Shown: positions 13,099 to 24,910 of the stretch, piece after piece
How positions within the stretch are numbered: position 1 is the stretch's first letter
How the letters are laid out: each line of letters begins with the position of its first letter
Assembly (NCBI RefSeq): GCF_910596095.1
Contig: NC_056538.1
Location: 18,400,501 to 18,464,500 of the forward strand
Direction of reading: 5' to 3'
Length of the DNA stretch: 64,000 bases
Source of the DNA: Thunnus maccoyii
Taxonomy: Eukaryota; Chordata; Actinopteri; Scombriformes; Scombridae
Notes under the pieces: generated by a model
The model's input: only the letters and a program-made list of their open reading frames with translations
The model's database searches: none
What the model was told of the DNA's origin: nothing
Translations under genes and position numbers: made by a program

Positions 13099-16000
13099 TC
13101 ACTGCTCTGGCACAGATGTGTCGTCTCTCTCTACTGCCCCCGATCCTCCTGTCTCTAAAAACAGAAATAGGCAAGGTGGAGTTAAGCACTGCAGAGCCTG
13201 GAAAGAACAGCTTCTGTATACGCTCTTGTCGTCAAGGTAATTTTTAAGGTTACTTGTGGGTGGATCTATTGTAAAAAAAGAAAGAAAAAAAAACACTTGA
13301 TGGTATTGGTATTAAGTTGCTACTTAAGGAGAATTCATTTTCAAAGGAGGTGAAAGCTTACCGTTATGCAAATATACATTTTTAGAATTTACTTTCAGAG
13401 TTTTACATCATTGTGTGATGCTGAGAACTTGATTATCTGTGAGAGGTGATGGCTAACATAACCAATGAACTCAAAAATCCACTTCTGTTGCAAAAAGGGG
13501 TCTCCCCCAGTGGGAGGTGCTCGGGATGCTTGGTTCCAATCCGACAGGTCCATTAATTCTGCTTGGCCCTCTGAAGCATATACCGAATGCACCTGGAGCT
13601 ATAAATATATCTCCTACATGAGGATTGCAAGGCAGCCAGCAACTGGGTTAGAGAGAATCATTGACGTAGATCCCTTGTGTCAGCCACATCCCCAAAGAAA
13701 ATGCTGCTTTGTCTTACAGGAAAAGGTGAAATTTTGAGGGCTGGAAGGTCTAAAGTTTTCTCTTGATTCTCAAAAGAACCTAGTTCTGGTTCATGTTTAA
13801 GAAAAAAAAAATCTGATTTGAGTGGATATCTGATGTAAATGTGTGGTTATGAGTCCTATGAGTTTTATTTATAGCTGTACTGAAATGACAGCATTTTAGC
13901 TTTGTGGAGATGTTTGCATAAGCATAAAATCAAAGCTCAACCCTCTGTTGGAATAGTTTATGTCCTCGGGAGAAAGCATTTTTGACTAGTAAAAAAAACT
14001 TGTTGTGAGTTGTGAGACTGTAATGTGACTGTTTCCCTGTAGAATTAACTCTAATTATTCTTCTCTTCTAGCGATTAACAGCACATCTACAAGCAGATTC
14101 ATTTATAACCCTTTAACAAAAGAAGTAATTGAAAGATTCAATCATCTGTTGCTGCTGGAGACTCTATGGGGTAATTAAATGAGTCACTCAGTTATGTACT
14201 GCATTAATCACATATAGGGTAACTCATAAGGGGCTCTAATAAGTACATTTAATTATGTATAGCTATTAAATGGTTTCTTTTTCTACTATGTAAAATGGCA
14301 AATCAATGCGTGCTGTGTGTTCTGTGCTCCGGGAAAAGGTCACAAAATTTTCTAACATCTTAAAATGACAACTAATGCTCTACCAACAACATGCAGAACA
14401 TACTTTCATTTGAATTATACCTAACATTATTTTGAATCTTGACTTGCTTTAAACTCCGTGTCTCACAAGACTCTGTTTATGGTCAAAGATGCAACTTATA
14501 CTCAACCTCCATCACTTACCTCATATTACCTACTGTAGTTTCAGCTCCTGATAAGAGACTCTGTTACCATCCTTAACGTCACTAGCCATAATGCCCTCTT
14601 TAACAGCATTATGTGACCTAGTCTTATCCCGTGGTTCTACACCACTGACCTGTGTCCCCCTGGCTGCCGTTGAGCACATCCCCAGTGCTGCTCACCTCCT
14701 CCCCCTCTGCTTTGTCCTCCGGCTTCATCTTCTTACGGGTCATGTGACCACGGAAGCCAGCCTGGATCTTGGCAGCAGCCCTGTTGGCCTCGGGGTCATC
14801 CAGGGGGATGTCCATGATGTCCTCCTCCTCCTGGGGCCGGCTACACTCCTCCTGGTGAGAGGACCAAAAAAATAGTGGTTTACCACAGTAGGACAGCATA
14901 TTACGTGATCAAATGAGGATGTTTTCTTCCTGGAACACTGGCAAGAAAATATCATCTTTAACAGACTGCTACACTATATTTTGTAAAGTTAACTGTATGT
15001 GCTACAGCACTTTCTTTTTTGACAGTGAGGGTTGTGCGCTTGTTGCTGAGTGTCTCTCCCTTATTCCGTGACTTCAATGGTGCACTCAGGAGGTCAATAA
15101 CCCACTTTGCCTCCCATTTTCTCTCCCTTTCTCCTCTTGTCATATACTGTATAACACTCTGCTGGCAAAAACATGTCTGAGTCAGCCTATTTTGTAATGA
15201 ATTAACATTGTTTGCTGTGTTGTTTTGGATGGAACATGGAAAAGGTTCTGTATATTTATCAGACACATGGATTTCCAAACTGATCAATGGCCAATGATTA
15301 TAAGATCATTGTTTATTACACAAAGAAATCTTCATATACTATTAAGAGACAGTGAAAAGCACTGCTACCTCTTTGAGAATATATCCTTAGCTAGAGGAAG
15401 ATTTATGATTTAAAAGAAACTAAGGGTGTGGTTGAAAAATAGTGAGGTTTAAAATTTCTTTCAAGGGTAACTTGCTCTGCAAACTGGGCTGAAAAAGATG
15501 ACCCAGCGAAAATGCTGCTGCAGTCAACACCAGCAGCTTATTCGGTCACATTGGAAGTCCAGCATCCACTGTCCCAAAGGAAACATGGGGTGGGCGGAAG
15601 AGAAATTCTGGCTCGTCGTAAAGGGTCAGTGGAATAGCACCAAGACTGTCGACAAGTTATGTAAACACCAATCCAAATTCTACACCCCGTGCATTGCTTA
15701 TGGAAACAGATTGACATTTCACACAAAGGCAGCCCACAGAACGAGCCTACTGTCATCCCACTACCTCGGTGAAGCCGTGCATCATGTCTCCAGTGAAACC
15801 CCTCCAGTGTAGGAGTGTGACCACCCACCTGTTCAGGCAGCATTCATTAGCCTCTCTGTCTGACTGCTCACAGACAAGCCAGCATCCAGCTCTTTTGCAG
15901 AGATGCAGGACTGGAATTTGCTGTCTATACACCTCAGGGGTCTTTTATTGTGGCTACTGCCTCACAGTCCTTACAAAGATTGATTTTAAATATTCTGATG

Positions 16001-16371
16001 CAAATCTTGTGCAATATTACCCACTTACAGTATGATGAAAGGAACATGAAAACTGATTCATAATTAAACAAGGAGTTTCTATGTTAGCTTCTCTGTGAAA
16101 AATTAATCATTCGTGAGTCATAAATATACACTTGGTTAGTGTAGTAAATTTCCCTCTAGAAAAGGTCTATAAACAATAACACACACATAGCAGGATGTAG
16201 TTTGTGGGAAACCAAACACTTTTAAATACCATCAGTAACTAACAAAGTGTATTACCCAACTGTATGTGCATCTACCTACAAAACTGATCAGTGGGAAAAA
16301 AATTGAAAAAATTACATCTATTAAATTAAGAAAGTTAATCTGAAGCTTCTACTTACATTGTGACAGTCCAT
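13099..16371 (-). CDS. nrgn: Neurogranin, calmodulin-binding IQ protein
   Basis: Neurogranin is a small postsynaptic protein that binds calcium-free calmodulin through an IQ motif and so sets calmodulin availability. Coding exons are 16371-16357 (MDCHN), 14851-14650 and 13154-13099. They join in phase to give 90 residues and TGA. Residues 6-29 hold an acidic segment with [10 protein letters not shown], close to the mammalian DILDIPLDDP. Residues 30-48 are the IQ motif [19 protein letters not shown]. The serine that PKC phosphorylates in mammalian neurogranin is glycine here (GGC at 14758-14756). The third exon is my inference: the CAG/GTCAGT donor at 14650 joins a TTTTAG acceptor and encodes an 18-residue tail ending DDTSVPEQ. 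If that intron were retained, the protein would instead end QWCRTTG. Its place beside hepacam and spa17 matches mammals. Confidence 0.9.
14852..16356. other. nrgn intron 1
   Basis: Noncoding; nothing recognised on either strand. The second nrgn intron (13155-14649) is likewise empty. Confidence 0.6.
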
Positions 16372-18579
16372 GTCTTACTCTCAGAGATGACTTCAGTCTT
16401 CAGGTGAGCTGACCTAGTATGACTTGTATGCCTAGTATGCCTCGATTTCTAGTTGGACCAAGGAAGCTCTCTTTAAATGAGTCTCTGGTATAATACAGAT
16501 GCCTCACTGGCTCTTACTAACAATCACTGTATGTTCAGTAACACCCGCTCACGCACAGAGTGAGAGAGAGACATACAGTCAGAGAGAGGAAGAGAGAAAG
16601 AGGGAGGGAGGGAACGAGAGACCTCCTACAAACATGACAGCGTGTGTTCCATCTTTTCAGTCTCATTAAGGTTGATGACCTACTGTGTTCACATTTTTTA
16701 CTGTTATAGACCTTTAACAGACCTTATTTCTCAACATACACTGAGCACAGTCTGAAGACTTAAGAAAAGTAACTGACAGATGCTAATGCAATAATGTAAA
16801 GTTTGACAATACTGACACAAGAGAAAATAATGGAAGTATTTAGTCTGGGTATTAAATATGAACACAAAGTGACTACCACATGCACTGAGCATAAAAAAAA
16901 AATTCACAAGTTTGCAGTGTTGCAACAATAAACTCCACAAATAAAAACAAATGACTAACATAGAAATACTATGTAAAAGCCAGATGGTCATGAAACAATA
17001 ATTGCTGACTTTCAAATTCTACTAATAGGGTGAAAAATAAAAGAGTGTAAGCATCTTGGACTGTTTTACACTACGAGGTGTTATAAATTTATTAGAGGCA
17101 GAGCGAGCTAACAGCCCTCTCCATCCCTCTGATCCCAGCTGGTATGGCCGCCCACACTCCTCTGCCAGCCTCAGAGACAAGACGGAGAGGGAGAGAAACA
17201 GAAAACATCCATTTATCTGAGTTATATCTCTGACATTAACACTCTCCTGCTGGTTTACTAACCATTCAGACAATATGTTAACTTATCCTCACGCCTAATT
17301 TCACTAAGATGACTTGTTTATCAATCATTTCACTTTGTTAATTTGTAGGAATGACAACTACTGAGTAATTAAATTTACTGTAATCAATCATTACATAGTT
17401 GGACTGCTCATATTAGCTGAATCCACTACATGTTAACCTAAGATGATTAGAGCATAGAAACATCTTTGTGGGCACTTGAAAACAGTGAAATAAAGGCATA
17501 AAAATTTAAATGAAAAAAGACTAGAGCAGATAGGTCACTTCTAGAATAGATGGCCTATATAGTGTACAGGTATATATTTGTATTTGTGGTAGTTCTGTTT
17601 CAGCTGAAATAAATTCTGCAACAGAATACATATAAATAGCACTTTAAATAAAAAATACAGAAAATGCTGTTTTACTGTGCTTTATCAGTCTTTTAGAAAC
17701 TGCTATTAAAGGTAGATTACTGATACAGATGGTGCCTAGCAACTATCAGCATCACCATCTCCTATTAATTCCATGACGACACTAAGAGAGAGCAGGATAG
17801 TGAGGGGTTACCATGGTAACATTCTTAGTGCCGCTTCCTACACTCCCTCCGTGTTTGGAGCCTTGTTGGGTCCAGACAAATCAGACAGGGCTAACTGCAG
17901 TAAAATGTTAAAGGCCTAATTCACAAGACACATTGCTCAGTCTGTCTTTCATGATGATAGATTACTGAATCAAGTTTCAATTTGCGGAGGCTGCCGTGGC
18001 TCCCAGGAGGAGAGTGGATCTGGCGCTAACAAAAGCACCGTATTACAGTTTTATGACCATGCGGCTGAGCAAACGCCTCAAACAGCATCTCAAAAACTGA
18101 GACAGAATATGCTAAAACTGACTCCAAAGGTCTAATTTCCGTACATTTTTGGTTGAGATGATTTTGATCATGGCCGCCTCGATGACATTCAAAGTTTATC
18201 AGAACAACGTCATCCAGAAAATGAACTATTTTGGAGATATTTTCAATAACCTACCCCTAGTGAGTCCAGGGGAGAAAAAAAGTGAGGGTCACTGTTGATC
18301 AGACTCGTCCTTGAAAAGTTTATGTATATAGGCTACCTGAAACAGAAATGGGAGCACAGCAGAGTGTAGCCTAACAAAAGACACCTCTGTCTAAGACTCT
18401 GTGAACATTTAACATTTTATTATGCTGATGAATGTGGAGGCTGTAGAGATGTGGCGAGCCTCTACTAAATTAAAATCATAAAAGTTATGGCCATAAATGA
18501 TAAAATATCTAGGGTATTTTCTTCACATCACATAAAAAGGTGTAGGTAGATATGACGTAAAATGGGATCTTTAATATTC
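16372..18579. other. nrgn upstream region and spa17 downstream region
   Basis: It holds the nrgn 5' UTR and promoter and GA-rich sequence near 16558-16620. No gene was recognised. Confidence 0.55.
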
Positions 18580-18585
18580 TTTATT
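18580..18585 (-). other. Poly(A) signal overlapping the spa17 stop codon
   Basis: AATAAA on the minus strand overlaps the TAA stop (CAATAAAG). If it is used, the spa17 3' UTR would be only a few tens of bases long. Confidence 0.4.
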
Positions 18586-19241
18586 GAGAAGGTTCATCAA
18601 ACATTACCTTGTCACTTCTCTGGCCCTCAGGCTCTGCTGTGTCCTCTTCAGACTCATGTGGCTTCAGACTCTGCTCTCCTTGTTGGTCAGCAGCCGCCTG
18701 ATCTGCACTTTGAGTGGGGCTGATGCACACTGCATCACTCCTCTCTTGTGCTTCGGATTCATTTTTTCCTTCTTCCACATCTTCCTCTGCTTCTGACGTT
18801 GCCTTCTCTGATGTGACCTCCTTTTCTTCCTCTCTGTCCTCTGGCTGCGACTCTACGAGCGTTCTCTCTTCATTCTCCTCTGGTAGATGTTGTGCACTTG
18901 GCTGTAAAGTTTCACTCTCTGCCTCCATTTCAGCTTTTGATATATTTGGCTGGGTTACTTGTGATGAATCATTTTCCGCATCGCCATCATTAATTTCTTT
19001 ATCCTTCATCTCACTATGACCTTCTGTGTCTTCTCCAGCTGTGTCTGCCGTCTCATCTTCTTTGATGACAGGGTCATTTGACTTTGTCTGTTTTTCTGAA
19101 TCCTCATTCTGGTCAGATTCGTCTCCACTTATCTTCTCATTATCCTCGATTTTATGATTGGTTTCATCCTCTGGGCTCTCTTTTTCTGCCTCAGTGGTGG
19201 GCCGATGTGAGGATATGATGTTTTTAACACCTTCTCCCTTC

Positions 19242-19280
<39 letters not shown>

Positions 19281-21730
19281 CTATCATTTAAATCAGAGTC
19301 ATTTGCATCCACCTTTTCCTTCATGATATTAGATGCCTCCTGCTGACTTTCCATTTCCTCCCTTTCGGTGTTAATTTCCTTTAGTACTCCCTCCATTTCA
19401 GGTTCATCAAGGTCTTGTGTACCAGATATATTTTGGTCTGTCACCACTGCAGCAACCTCACTGGACTCTTCATGTTTCCGCATCTCTGACATCTCGGAGT
19501 GTAAAACTTCTTCTGAACCCTCGTCTACTGGCTGTTTCTCCCCAATCTCAGTAATCTGCTGAGCCTCTGGAACATCTTCAAAGCTAATTTCAACCAAAGA
19601 GTTTTCCTTTGGTATAGCATTGCTGTCCAAACTGCCCTCTATACAAGCTAAAGTTTCATGTGTTTCCCCAGAAGAAGCCTCAGTCTTGGTTCCTTCCTCC
19701 TCCATTGTTTTATCTGCCTGATCTTCAGCTTCTTGTTGATTACCCGCAAGTGTTTCAGATTGAGGTAGTGATGACTGTGCGAAAGTTTCTTCAGCATCGA
19801 CCGTGGTTTCTTCCACTGTTTTCTCAGTTTCTCCGAGTTCTGTAGCACACACGTTTACGTCAGCGAGCCCAGAATACGGAAAGACTTCCACTGGTACTTC
19901 AACTTCAGTGCCCTCCTCTCCCTCTCCAACCTCTGTATCATCAGCTAAAGTCTTTTCTTTATGAAATTTTTCACCTCTCTCATCTTCTGCAGTACTCAGC
20001 TCCTGTGCACACACTTCTACATTTGAAATCCCACCGAATGACGACAAGTCAGTGGTCTCAAACTCAGACGGAGGTATACCTTGGTCTGGAACAGAGCTGT
20101 TATTTTTTTCGTTAGCTGCCTCCTCAACTTGATCAAGTGCAGTTATTGTTGGATCTTTCTTCTCCTCTGTCTCACTCAGTTCATCTGACTGTACATCTGC
20201 AACTGGGAGTCTGTTGATTGATTCTTCTTGTGAAAGTCCCTCTCCCACTGAAATAATGTGTTTCTCTGTAATGTTTTGTTTTTCTTCTCCCACTGTACTT
20301 TCAGTTAAATCAACCTCTTCAGAGACATTAGGTTGTGTGGCGGAGAGAACTGAGGCCTCTGCTGAATGACTGGATTCATCTTCAGTTTGGGACTCATATG
20401 ATTGTTCTCTAAAAAAGTCCCAGTCAAAATGAAAGACTTGAGGTGAGAAATGTTCAGTATGACGTGGAGAAAATTTATGTGATAAAATGTGATGCTTCTT
20501 CAAAACAATACAAGGTCATACAATGCCCTTCTGGCTCATCAGGAACCTGTGAATGTCTTACTGCAGCTGGTGGTCTCTTGTCTTGTAGTTCTGCCTTTCG
20601 TTCTTAACCTCAACACTGTAAACCTGACAAAGCTTTCAATAGTGATCTGACTTTTTGTGCTACCTTTCTACTCCACAATGTATTTTTGCTTTTGAGGTTA
20701 TTTTCACTGACTTGTCTGAAAAATTGAGACATGACATTGGACTGTTCTATTCATATTGTAAACTAAATTAGTATTAATTAATGTATTTGCTAAGGAAATT
20801 GGAACACAGTGTTTTAACAAATGTATAATGATTATTTTCTAGCATTTAGAAAGTACACCTCCCATGAGGTTAGGACAATGCATGTATGTCCAACTTCATT
20901 GAAGGTGTAGGTGTTCAGTTAATATACTACAATAATTGCAGGTATATGATTAAGATTGTATATCTTGTCCCAATTTGATGTAGTAATTTTCCTACATAAG
21001 AAAAACAGCATAACCACATCTACAGAATACCTGATACCAAATGACTCATATTGAAACATTTAAATAATCAACATGAAAAAAATTATATTTTATTTTCATC
21101 TCTTCTTAACTTGTCACTTTCCTCTATCCTTTCCCTCAAGTCCACCCTGTCCCTGTCCTCGTCTGTTGATAGCACATAAGGTGAGACTCACTTGGAAAAG
21201 GTCACCTCTGTTGCAGGCTCTTTTTGAGGACTAGCCTGTTGGAAAAAATAACAACAAAAACAACAGTGTAATGGTAAATAACTCACAAAAGCATAGAAAC
21301 CAGAGTGGATATTTAAGGCTATAGGTATGATGACAGTAGCAGGTTAAATTTATTTCAATATACAGACTATATAGGTTGATCTAGCACCCAACTAACCTTG
21401 AATGCATGGTTGTTATAGAATCTATCTTCCAGTTTGGCAGCCCACTCAGCTGGGTCCATGCCACTATCTATGAGCCAAAAAAGAAGAAAAAATAAGAAAA
21501 TTATTTCTGCAGTGACACTGACAGCAGTTAATGGCATGTCGTTTCATTTTTTATCAGATATAAAGCTACTAGTTACCTTCTCTTTGTTTAAGAAGGATAC
21601 TGAAGTAGTCTGCAGCATATTTAGGAATGTCATCAGGCTGGTCTCGTAAAACTTCTCTAACCAGTCCTTCCAGGATGGTACCAAATCCCCTCGGGACCCT
21701 CAGGTGATTGTTGGAGAAAGGCACTGACAT
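18581..21730 (-). CDS. spa17: Sperm protein Sp17 with giant acidic C-terminal tail
   Basis: Sp17 is a flagellar fibrous-sheath/axonemal protein whose N-terminal RII-like docking domain binds A-kinase anchoring proteins. Coding exons are 21730-21577, 21467-21397, 21235-21192 and 20408-18581. Phases match and give 699 codons with the stop. The N-terminus MSVPFSNNHLRVPRGFG, then LEGLVREVLRDQPDDIPKY, and finally PAEWAAKLEDRFYNNHAF, is clearly Sp17. After about residue 75 the similarity ends. The last exon encodes about 609 residues rich in Glu, Asp, Ser and Thr, with a run of 13 Asp and a loose internal repeat (NVEVCAQEL and DVNVCATEL). Mammalian Sp17 has about 151 aa and ends near an IQ motif; I see no IQ motif here. 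A noncoding first exon probably ends at 21910 (AAG/GTAGGT) and joins an acceptor before 21790. The last-exon start at 20408 rests on phase and the acceptor TTTTTTAG. Confidence 0.85.
19242..19280 (-). repeat. In-frame trinucleotide repeat coding for 13 aspartates in spa17
   Basis: Thirteen ATC/GAT units encode an uninterrupted Asp run within the acidic tail. Confidence 0.95.
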
Positions 21731-21952
21731 GTTTTTAGGATACTGCTGTGACAGCTAGGGAATATCTGACCAGGAGAAGTCCAAGTTTTTCTGAAGAACA
21801 TAAGCTAACGTAAATTAAATGTTTGAAAATGGCAGTAGCTAGTCGCAATTTTATTAACTGCAACTATGTTACGATTTAAAAATGTCTATAACTACTTATT
21901 TGTACCTACCTTGTCGTTTGAATGTTTTAGCGAACAACAGTACTGTAATTTG

Positions 21953-21974
21953 TTGGCAACTGTTTCTAGGCAAC
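21953..21974. promoter_or_regulatory. RFX X-box-like sites at the spa17 promoter
   Basis: TTGGCAAC at 21953-21960 and GTTTCTAGGCAAC at 21962-21974 resemble the X-box (GTTGCC..GGCAAC) bound by RFX factors, which control ciliary genes. They lie just upstream of the predicted noncoding first exon of spa17, whose donor is at 21910. The right half-site is perfect; the left half of the second site is degenerate. Confidence 0.4.
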
Positions 21975-22160
21975 GGTTCTAACTACGGGCAGCGACAAGG
22001 CTCAAATGTCAGAAAAACTCACAAGAACTAATGGTATACATGCTCCTTTTATTAAACACAGAACGGGTATATAAAACAATAAAAATACATACATTTAGCA
22101 TTATTATTAGAAACACAGATAGCGTTTAATAGCATATTTACAACACAAGCGGCGTGTATG

Positions 22161-22166
22161 TTTATT
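22161..22166 (-). other. Poly(A) signal of the Ig receptor gene
   Basis: AATAAA on the minus strand lies about 48 bp after the receptor stop codon. A further candidate is near 22047. The spa17 promoter begins about 190 bp beyond, so the two genes are tightly packed head to tail. Confidence 0.5.
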
Positions 22167-22186
22167 CCTTCCTTTCTCTCCTCTTC

Positions 22187-22208
22187 CAGCAGCAGCAGCA
22201 GCAGCAGC
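22187..22208. repeat. (AGC)n repeat in the Ig receptor 3' UTR
   Basis: About seven AGC units immediately after the stop codon of the minus-strand receptor gene. Confidence 0.9.
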
Positions 22209-22213
22209 TTCAG

Positions 22214-24689
22214 TCAGGCATATGTGATGACTGCATACTCAGAGTTGGTGCTCATCTTGCGGCTGACCTCTCTGGGCTGCGGGACGTGCAGTCTGTCAGC
22301 TGAACGTGAAGCCTGGAGGTGAGACCTTGATTCATCTCCCCACCACTGCGGGGGAAGCAGAGACAAACTTATTTAGTGTGTTGGCAATAGCAAGGCTGGC
22401 ACAAAACCCCCTAGTGCTCTTAAACATTATTTTCAGTCATTCTAAGAGGTATAACTAGTCTAATACATCATCCCTAGGATATATCTTACCTTCATGACGA
22501 TTAAAATGTTCGGTTTTTGTTAAAACACTTGTAGAAAGACGTTGCTTCAACTCTGATGTTGAATTGTATTGTGTTTCACTTCTGGGTGCTACTAATATTT
22601 AGTCTACCTTTCATTAATGAATACCAAGCAAACAGGTAACTGGAGTGTATACCCATGGGTTATGCAAAAACTTAAACATAAGTGATAAATTAGTAAGATA
22701 ATTATTGATAAGTGCTTGAATTATGATTTAAAAAATAGCTTTGCATTTGTAAGTTTCTTGTTTGGCAGCCCTGTAGTGATTCCTGCTCATTATGTAACTC
22801 ATTTGAACAACTTTACACTCAGGTGCCAGATCTAGAATAACAAAAAAAGCTCTTATCCAATAGAAATGAATAAACTGGTTAATTTAACTATTAATTTGGG
22901 ATTAGGATTTGGAAGATGTTGATAGTGCAATCTCGTTCCTTACCTCTTTTTGGTCTCCAGGAGTCAAGTACCCGACCTGAGTGAGCTCTGGTGTACTGAC
23001 ACCTCGGACAGTGATCATTATGTCAGCATATGGAACCTCAGTGTCACTCTCATTATCTGTTTCAAAGGAATGATTTACAGCAATTGTCAGAATTTGTATG
23101 TGATGCTGTGTCACTAGTGGTATTACTAATCCGGAAAATGATCTTACCTGGTGTAGGAATCCTCAAAGTCACTCTTTCACTTTGTGTTGACAATGATCCT
23201 GAGGAAAATGAAGGGTATGAATGGCAGTATTGTATTTGGGGGTAAGAAAAAAATCTTGCATGTGATTCTTAATATGTTATGATAACTGTTTACCCTTCAA
23301 TGGTGAAAGGACAGCATGAGAATGTGGTGGTGAGCTAAAACGGTAATGAATAAAGAAATAAACCAATAATTTTATTTGTAATTTTTTTTTTCAAAAACAT
23401 AGGTGAAAGATAATTGGACACTGATTTTGTGAAACATTCATTCTAAAATTGTACTCACCCTGGTCTGGAAAGAACAGGCTCCCCTGGAGAATGTGACATG
23501 ATAAACACAATGACTTAAAGATAAAATAGTGTGTATTTTCATATTCAGAATTCAGAGTTTTTATTGCAGACAAGTGTTGAATGTAATATTCTTATAATCA
23601 CCTTTACCATTCCAGTTCTGTCTGCTCCGGTTCAGACACAGATAAACAGCCAACGCTGCGAGCACCATGGCCACGGAAACAGTGACTGTTGCCAAAACCT
23701 TCATTCCAGTAAACTCTCCTGTTGACACGGAAAAGACAGCATTAACAGAGAGTGTTTGAATCGAAAGGGCGAATCTTACTTTTCAGTTCCATAAATAGAT
23801 GTACACGATTATATAAAATGTAGTCATGCATTATGTACGTTAATTCATTTCATATTCTGCACTTATTCAAAGCGTCATCTTACCTCCACTTGAATCTTTT
23901 GGCTTAGCTGGAACAGATGCTGAGAAATGTAGATCATAGTGTATAAAAATAAAAGTAATGCGTAATGTGCAAGAAAATAACACGTATTTATGAAATATTT
24001 TATATCCATACTCACCATTTGTAGTTTCAGTCCTTGGAGTAACTGTCCAGTTTGGAACTGGAAAAAAGCGTTTTCATCATTTAAATTCATGAAATCTGCT
24101 TCCGGCTTTGTAACATTTGTTTACTTATAGCTTATTATTACTATAGACCTGTTTTGTCAAAAGCAAGATATATCTCATCTTATAATAATATTTCTGTACC
24201 TTCAACATGCAGTGACACAACACGCTCGATTTTTTTTTTAAGTTGAGGGTGATCTGTATCTTCTGTGTAGCAAGAGTAGTTATACTTAAGATCTTCAGTG
24301 GACACATTTGGTAGACGAAGAGATACTGTGCAAAAGCTGCCTTGGATGTTGTCCCCGAGACAGACAGGGTTCTCCGATGCTTTGCTCCAACAGCCGCGAA
24401 CAAATCCAGCAGAGCAATTGTAGCTGCAGTTTAATGTAAGAGGGTCCCCTAATACTACAGTAGTCAAATCAAAGGGTATCTTCATATTCACACAGCTCAC
24501 AGAATCTGCAAGGAGAGGAATTTATATTTACTTTACAGAAAGACCATAATATTATCTAATACAAAGAAGATTGTATTTATTGAATGTGTATACATAATCA
24601 ACATATTTAATTTAAAGAGAATAAATACTGTTTTCCATACCTTGGATCATCCAAAGAAAGAGCAATGTGAAGTGAACTGAGATCATCAT
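22214..24689 (-). CDS. Single-Ig transmembrane receptor with ITIM-like tail, unnamed
   Basis: I do not recognise this gene, but its architecture is clear. Coding exons are 24689-24641, 24505-24200, 24057-24016, 23919-23884, 23718-23608, 23483-23459, 23334-23294, 23198-23148, 23056-22944 and 22345-22214. They join in phase to give 301 residues. Exon 1 is a signal peptide (MMISVHFTLLFLWMIQ). Exon 2 is one V-type Ig domain flanked by phase-1 introns, with LNCSYNC, GCWSK and YNYSCYTED; the extra cysteines recall CD300/TREM-like or other fish immune receptors. Two short Pro/Thr/Ser exons form a stalk. Exon 5 holds the membrane helix VLATVTVSVAMVLAALAVYL. The cytoplasmic tail carries VPYADI (tyrosine near residue 230) and, at the very end, SEYAVITYA (tyrosines near 295 and 300), both fitting the ITIM pattern. 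This suggests an inhibitory leukocyte receptor. The ligand is unknown. Confidence 0.82.
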
Positions 24690-24830
24690 TGTTGCAGCCA
24701 ATTTCCTTGATAACAGCTGCCTTAAAACACGCAGTCAAATAGACTGTGCTCTTGTAGTTTTGAAACTCTTGCACCTGTGCAGAAAAGCACTAAAATACCC
24801 ACACATATGCTCCAACCCTTCGGTAAGGGT

Positions 24831-24910
24831 ACAGGAAGTGGTATACAACAGGATTTAGAGCTGCTAAAAAAATAATTCATAACTTTCCATGTATTGCAAC
24901 CGACTTCCTG
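24831..24910 (-). promoter_or_regulatory. Two ETS/PU.1-like sites upstream of the Ig receptor
   Basis: ACAGGAAGTG at 24831-24840 and ACTTCCTG (CAGGAAGT on the minus strand) at 24903-24910 are ETS-core sites of the PU.1 type. They lie 142-221 bp upstream of the receptor start codon and are common in myeloid and lymphoid promoters. Binding is not shown by sequence alone. Confidence 0.35.

Noticed and set aside
15498-15843. Two frames of about 100 residues in nrgn intron 1
   Set aside because: They overlap on opposite strands, and neither resembles a known protein.
19158-19346. Plus-strand serine-rich frame
   Set aside because: It is the reverse of the GAT repeat in the spa17 acidic tail.
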